Shown: positions 5,476 through 6,096 of the stretch, in pieces
How the letters are laid out: each line of letters opens with the position of its first letter
Numbering within the stretch: the stretch's first letter is position 1
Source of the DNA: Planctomycetaceae bacterium
Lineage (GTDB): Bacteria; Planctomycetota; Planctomycetia; Planctomycetales; Planctomycetaceae
DNA length: 6,096 nucleotides
Direction of reading: 5' to 3'
Assembly: GCA_029259875.1 (NCBI GenBank)
Contig: JAJDEK010000232.1
Coordinates: 1-6,096 of the forward strand
Notes under the pieces: model-generated
Databases searched by the model: none
What the model was told of the DNA's origin: nothing
Seen by the model: only the letters and a program-made list of their open reading frames with translations
Program-made: the position numbers and the translations under genes

Positions 5476-5841
5476 ATGCCTGCCGATTATCCACCGGAAA
5501 TAGTCAAAGAGGGTCAGGTCACTGTGGTGGCTTTGGGGCCAGAGTACGAAAATCTGGATGAACCAAGACTCGATGCGTTGACAGAAGTATTACTGCAAGT
5601 TGCTGAGACCGCATCACCTCCAGTGGTAATACTAGACCTTTCTCATACCCTATTTTTTGGGTCCGCCTTTATTGAAGTCATTTTTAGAATGTGGAATCGC
5701 CTCAATCATCGGGATGGCGGACGGTTTTGCATCTGTGGCCTCAGCGAATATTGTACGGAAGTTTTGGAAGTGACCCATCTTGATAAGCTCTGGGAAACTT
5801 ATGCAAATAGAGAAGAAGCAATTCAAGCATTTAATTCTTAA
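5476..5841 (+). CDS. STAS-domain protein (anti-sigma factor antagonist-like)
   Basis: This encodes a 121-residue single-domain protein with the STAS fold order. QVTVVALGP (14-22) is the first strand pair. RLDALTEVLLQVAETA (31-46) is the first helix. VVILDLSHTLFFGSAFIEVIFRMW (50-73, shown here by its ends) is the core strand and helix. GRFCICGL (82-89) is the next strand, and CTEVLEVTHLDKLWETY (93-109) with the EEA helix closes the domain. STAS antagonists bind anti-sigma kinases in partner switching and are controlled by phosphorylation of a Ser. Aligned by eye to SpoIIAA DSSG, this protein has GSAF, keeping Ser63 as the possible phosphosite but with Gly62 for Asp. No kinase, phosphatase or sigma factor gene is adjacent. 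ATG 5476 is the only standard start, but the Shine-Dalgarno site at 5433-5440 suggests that about 10 more N-terminal residues may be translated. There is no terminator after the stop. Confidence 0.85.
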   Translation: MPADYPPEIVKEGQVTVVALGPEYENLDEPRLDALTEVLLQVAETASPPVVILDLSHTLFFGSAFIEVIFRMWNRLNHRDGGRFCICGLSEYCTEVLEVTHLDKLWETYANREEAIQAFNS

Positions 5842-5895
5842 CCGCGTGCCTTGAACACTCTTCTTGAATATCCTTCCTGCCCTTCCTTACCTCTC

Positions 5896-6096
5896 ATGGA
5901 GTGTATCTCATTGGATTCTGTAATTAATAAAGTGTATCTAATCGTTTACACTTTGAGTGAAAGATGCTTGATTTTGTTACTCTCCTTTATTCTATCGATA
6001 TGTGTTTTTATGATCAGTTTGATGGAGCAAATGCGAGATAATAGTTGTAATAACTGCCATTTTCCGAATCATAAATCTGAAACTTATAGAACTCGA
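5896..6096 (+). CDS. Start of a possible membrane protein with a CXXCH motif (cut by window edge)
   Basis: A frame open from ATG 5896 to the window edge gives 67 codons. Residues about 24-43 are strongly hydrophobic (LILLLSFILSICVFMISL), a probable membrane anchor or signal. They are followed by a polar stretch with CNNCH (6046-6060), which matches the CXXCH heme c attachment motif of exported cytochromes. The start is uncertain: GTG 5932, TTG 5953 and TTG 5968 are also in frame and would give a more usual short N-terminus before the hydrophobic segment. None has a good ribosome site. A 34-codon frame on the opposite strand is also open to the edge, so coding is not proven. If real, this would be an exported heme protein or, equally possible, a metal-binding pair of Cys and His. 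Confidence 0.4.
   Translation, partial: MECISLDSVINKVYLIVYTLSERCLILLLSFILSICVFMISLMEQMRDNSCNNCHFPNHKSETYRTR
5929..5954. repeat. Perfect 8-bp inverted repeat with a nearby direct repeat
   Basis: AAAGTGTA (5929-5936) pairs with TACACTTT (5947-5954) around a 10-base loop. The left arm also belongs to a direct repeat: AGTGTATCT occurs at 5900-5908 and again at 5931-5939, 31 bp apart, about three helical turns. This spacing would suit a dimeric regulator, particularly if the gene at the right edge starts downstream at 5953 or 5968. No T-run follows, so a terminator is unlikely. Confidence 0.4.

Noticed and set aside
3106..5841. HTH-like gene, htrA and the STAS gene as one operon
   Set aside because: The gaps are 119 and 262 bp, a hairpin follows the first gene and the STAS gene has its own possible promoter.

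Overview
The window looks like an ordinary, loosely packed chromosomal stretch from a planctomycete. I base this on long intergenic gaps, weak or absent Shine-Dalgarno (SD) sites, an SpoIIAA-like single-domain STAS protein, and membrane-anchored proteins with no recognisable family. The lineage call is an inference, not a search result. Base composition is moderately AT-rich throughout. I see no insertion sequence, CRISPR array, integrase or rRNA.

Layout from left to right. A minus-strand gene begins at 208 and runs off the left edge; its start may form a receiver-like fold. A 674-bp gap (209-882) holds no convincing gene but several inverted repeats, including a palindrome next to a consensus TATAAT. 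A plus-strand gene (883-2250) encodes a membrane-anchored, mostly helical protein of unknown function and ends at a clear intrinsic terminator (2282-2317). A minus-strand tRNA-Cys(GCA) lies at 2543-2616. Immediately upstream of it, in tRNA orientation, are a 13-bp inverted repeat followed by a T-run and a larger multi-helix fold (2709-2778). Together these could be a small RNA unit or a complex tRNA leader. A plus-strand gene (3106-3921) encodes a putative helix-turn-helix protein with a long disordered linker. A hairpin (3927-3964) separates it from an HtrA/Deg serine protease (4041-5213) with an N-terminal membrane anchor, an intact His-Asp-Ser triad and one PDZ domain. A stand-alone STAS protein (5476-5841) follows. 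At the right edge an open frame (5896 to beyond 6096) has a hydrophobic segment followed by CNNCH, a possible c-type heme site.

How the genes may work together. The clearest functions are envelope protein quality control (HtrA) and partner-switch or STAS-type signalling. The putative DNA-binding protein lies 119 bp upstream of htrA on the same strand, but the hairpin between them and the separate STAS gene argue against one tight operon. I found no unmistakable new system. The best leads are the structured region beside tRNA-Cys, the strong SD upstream of the STAS gene that no start codon serves, and the palindrome/TATAAT arrangement at 361-404.
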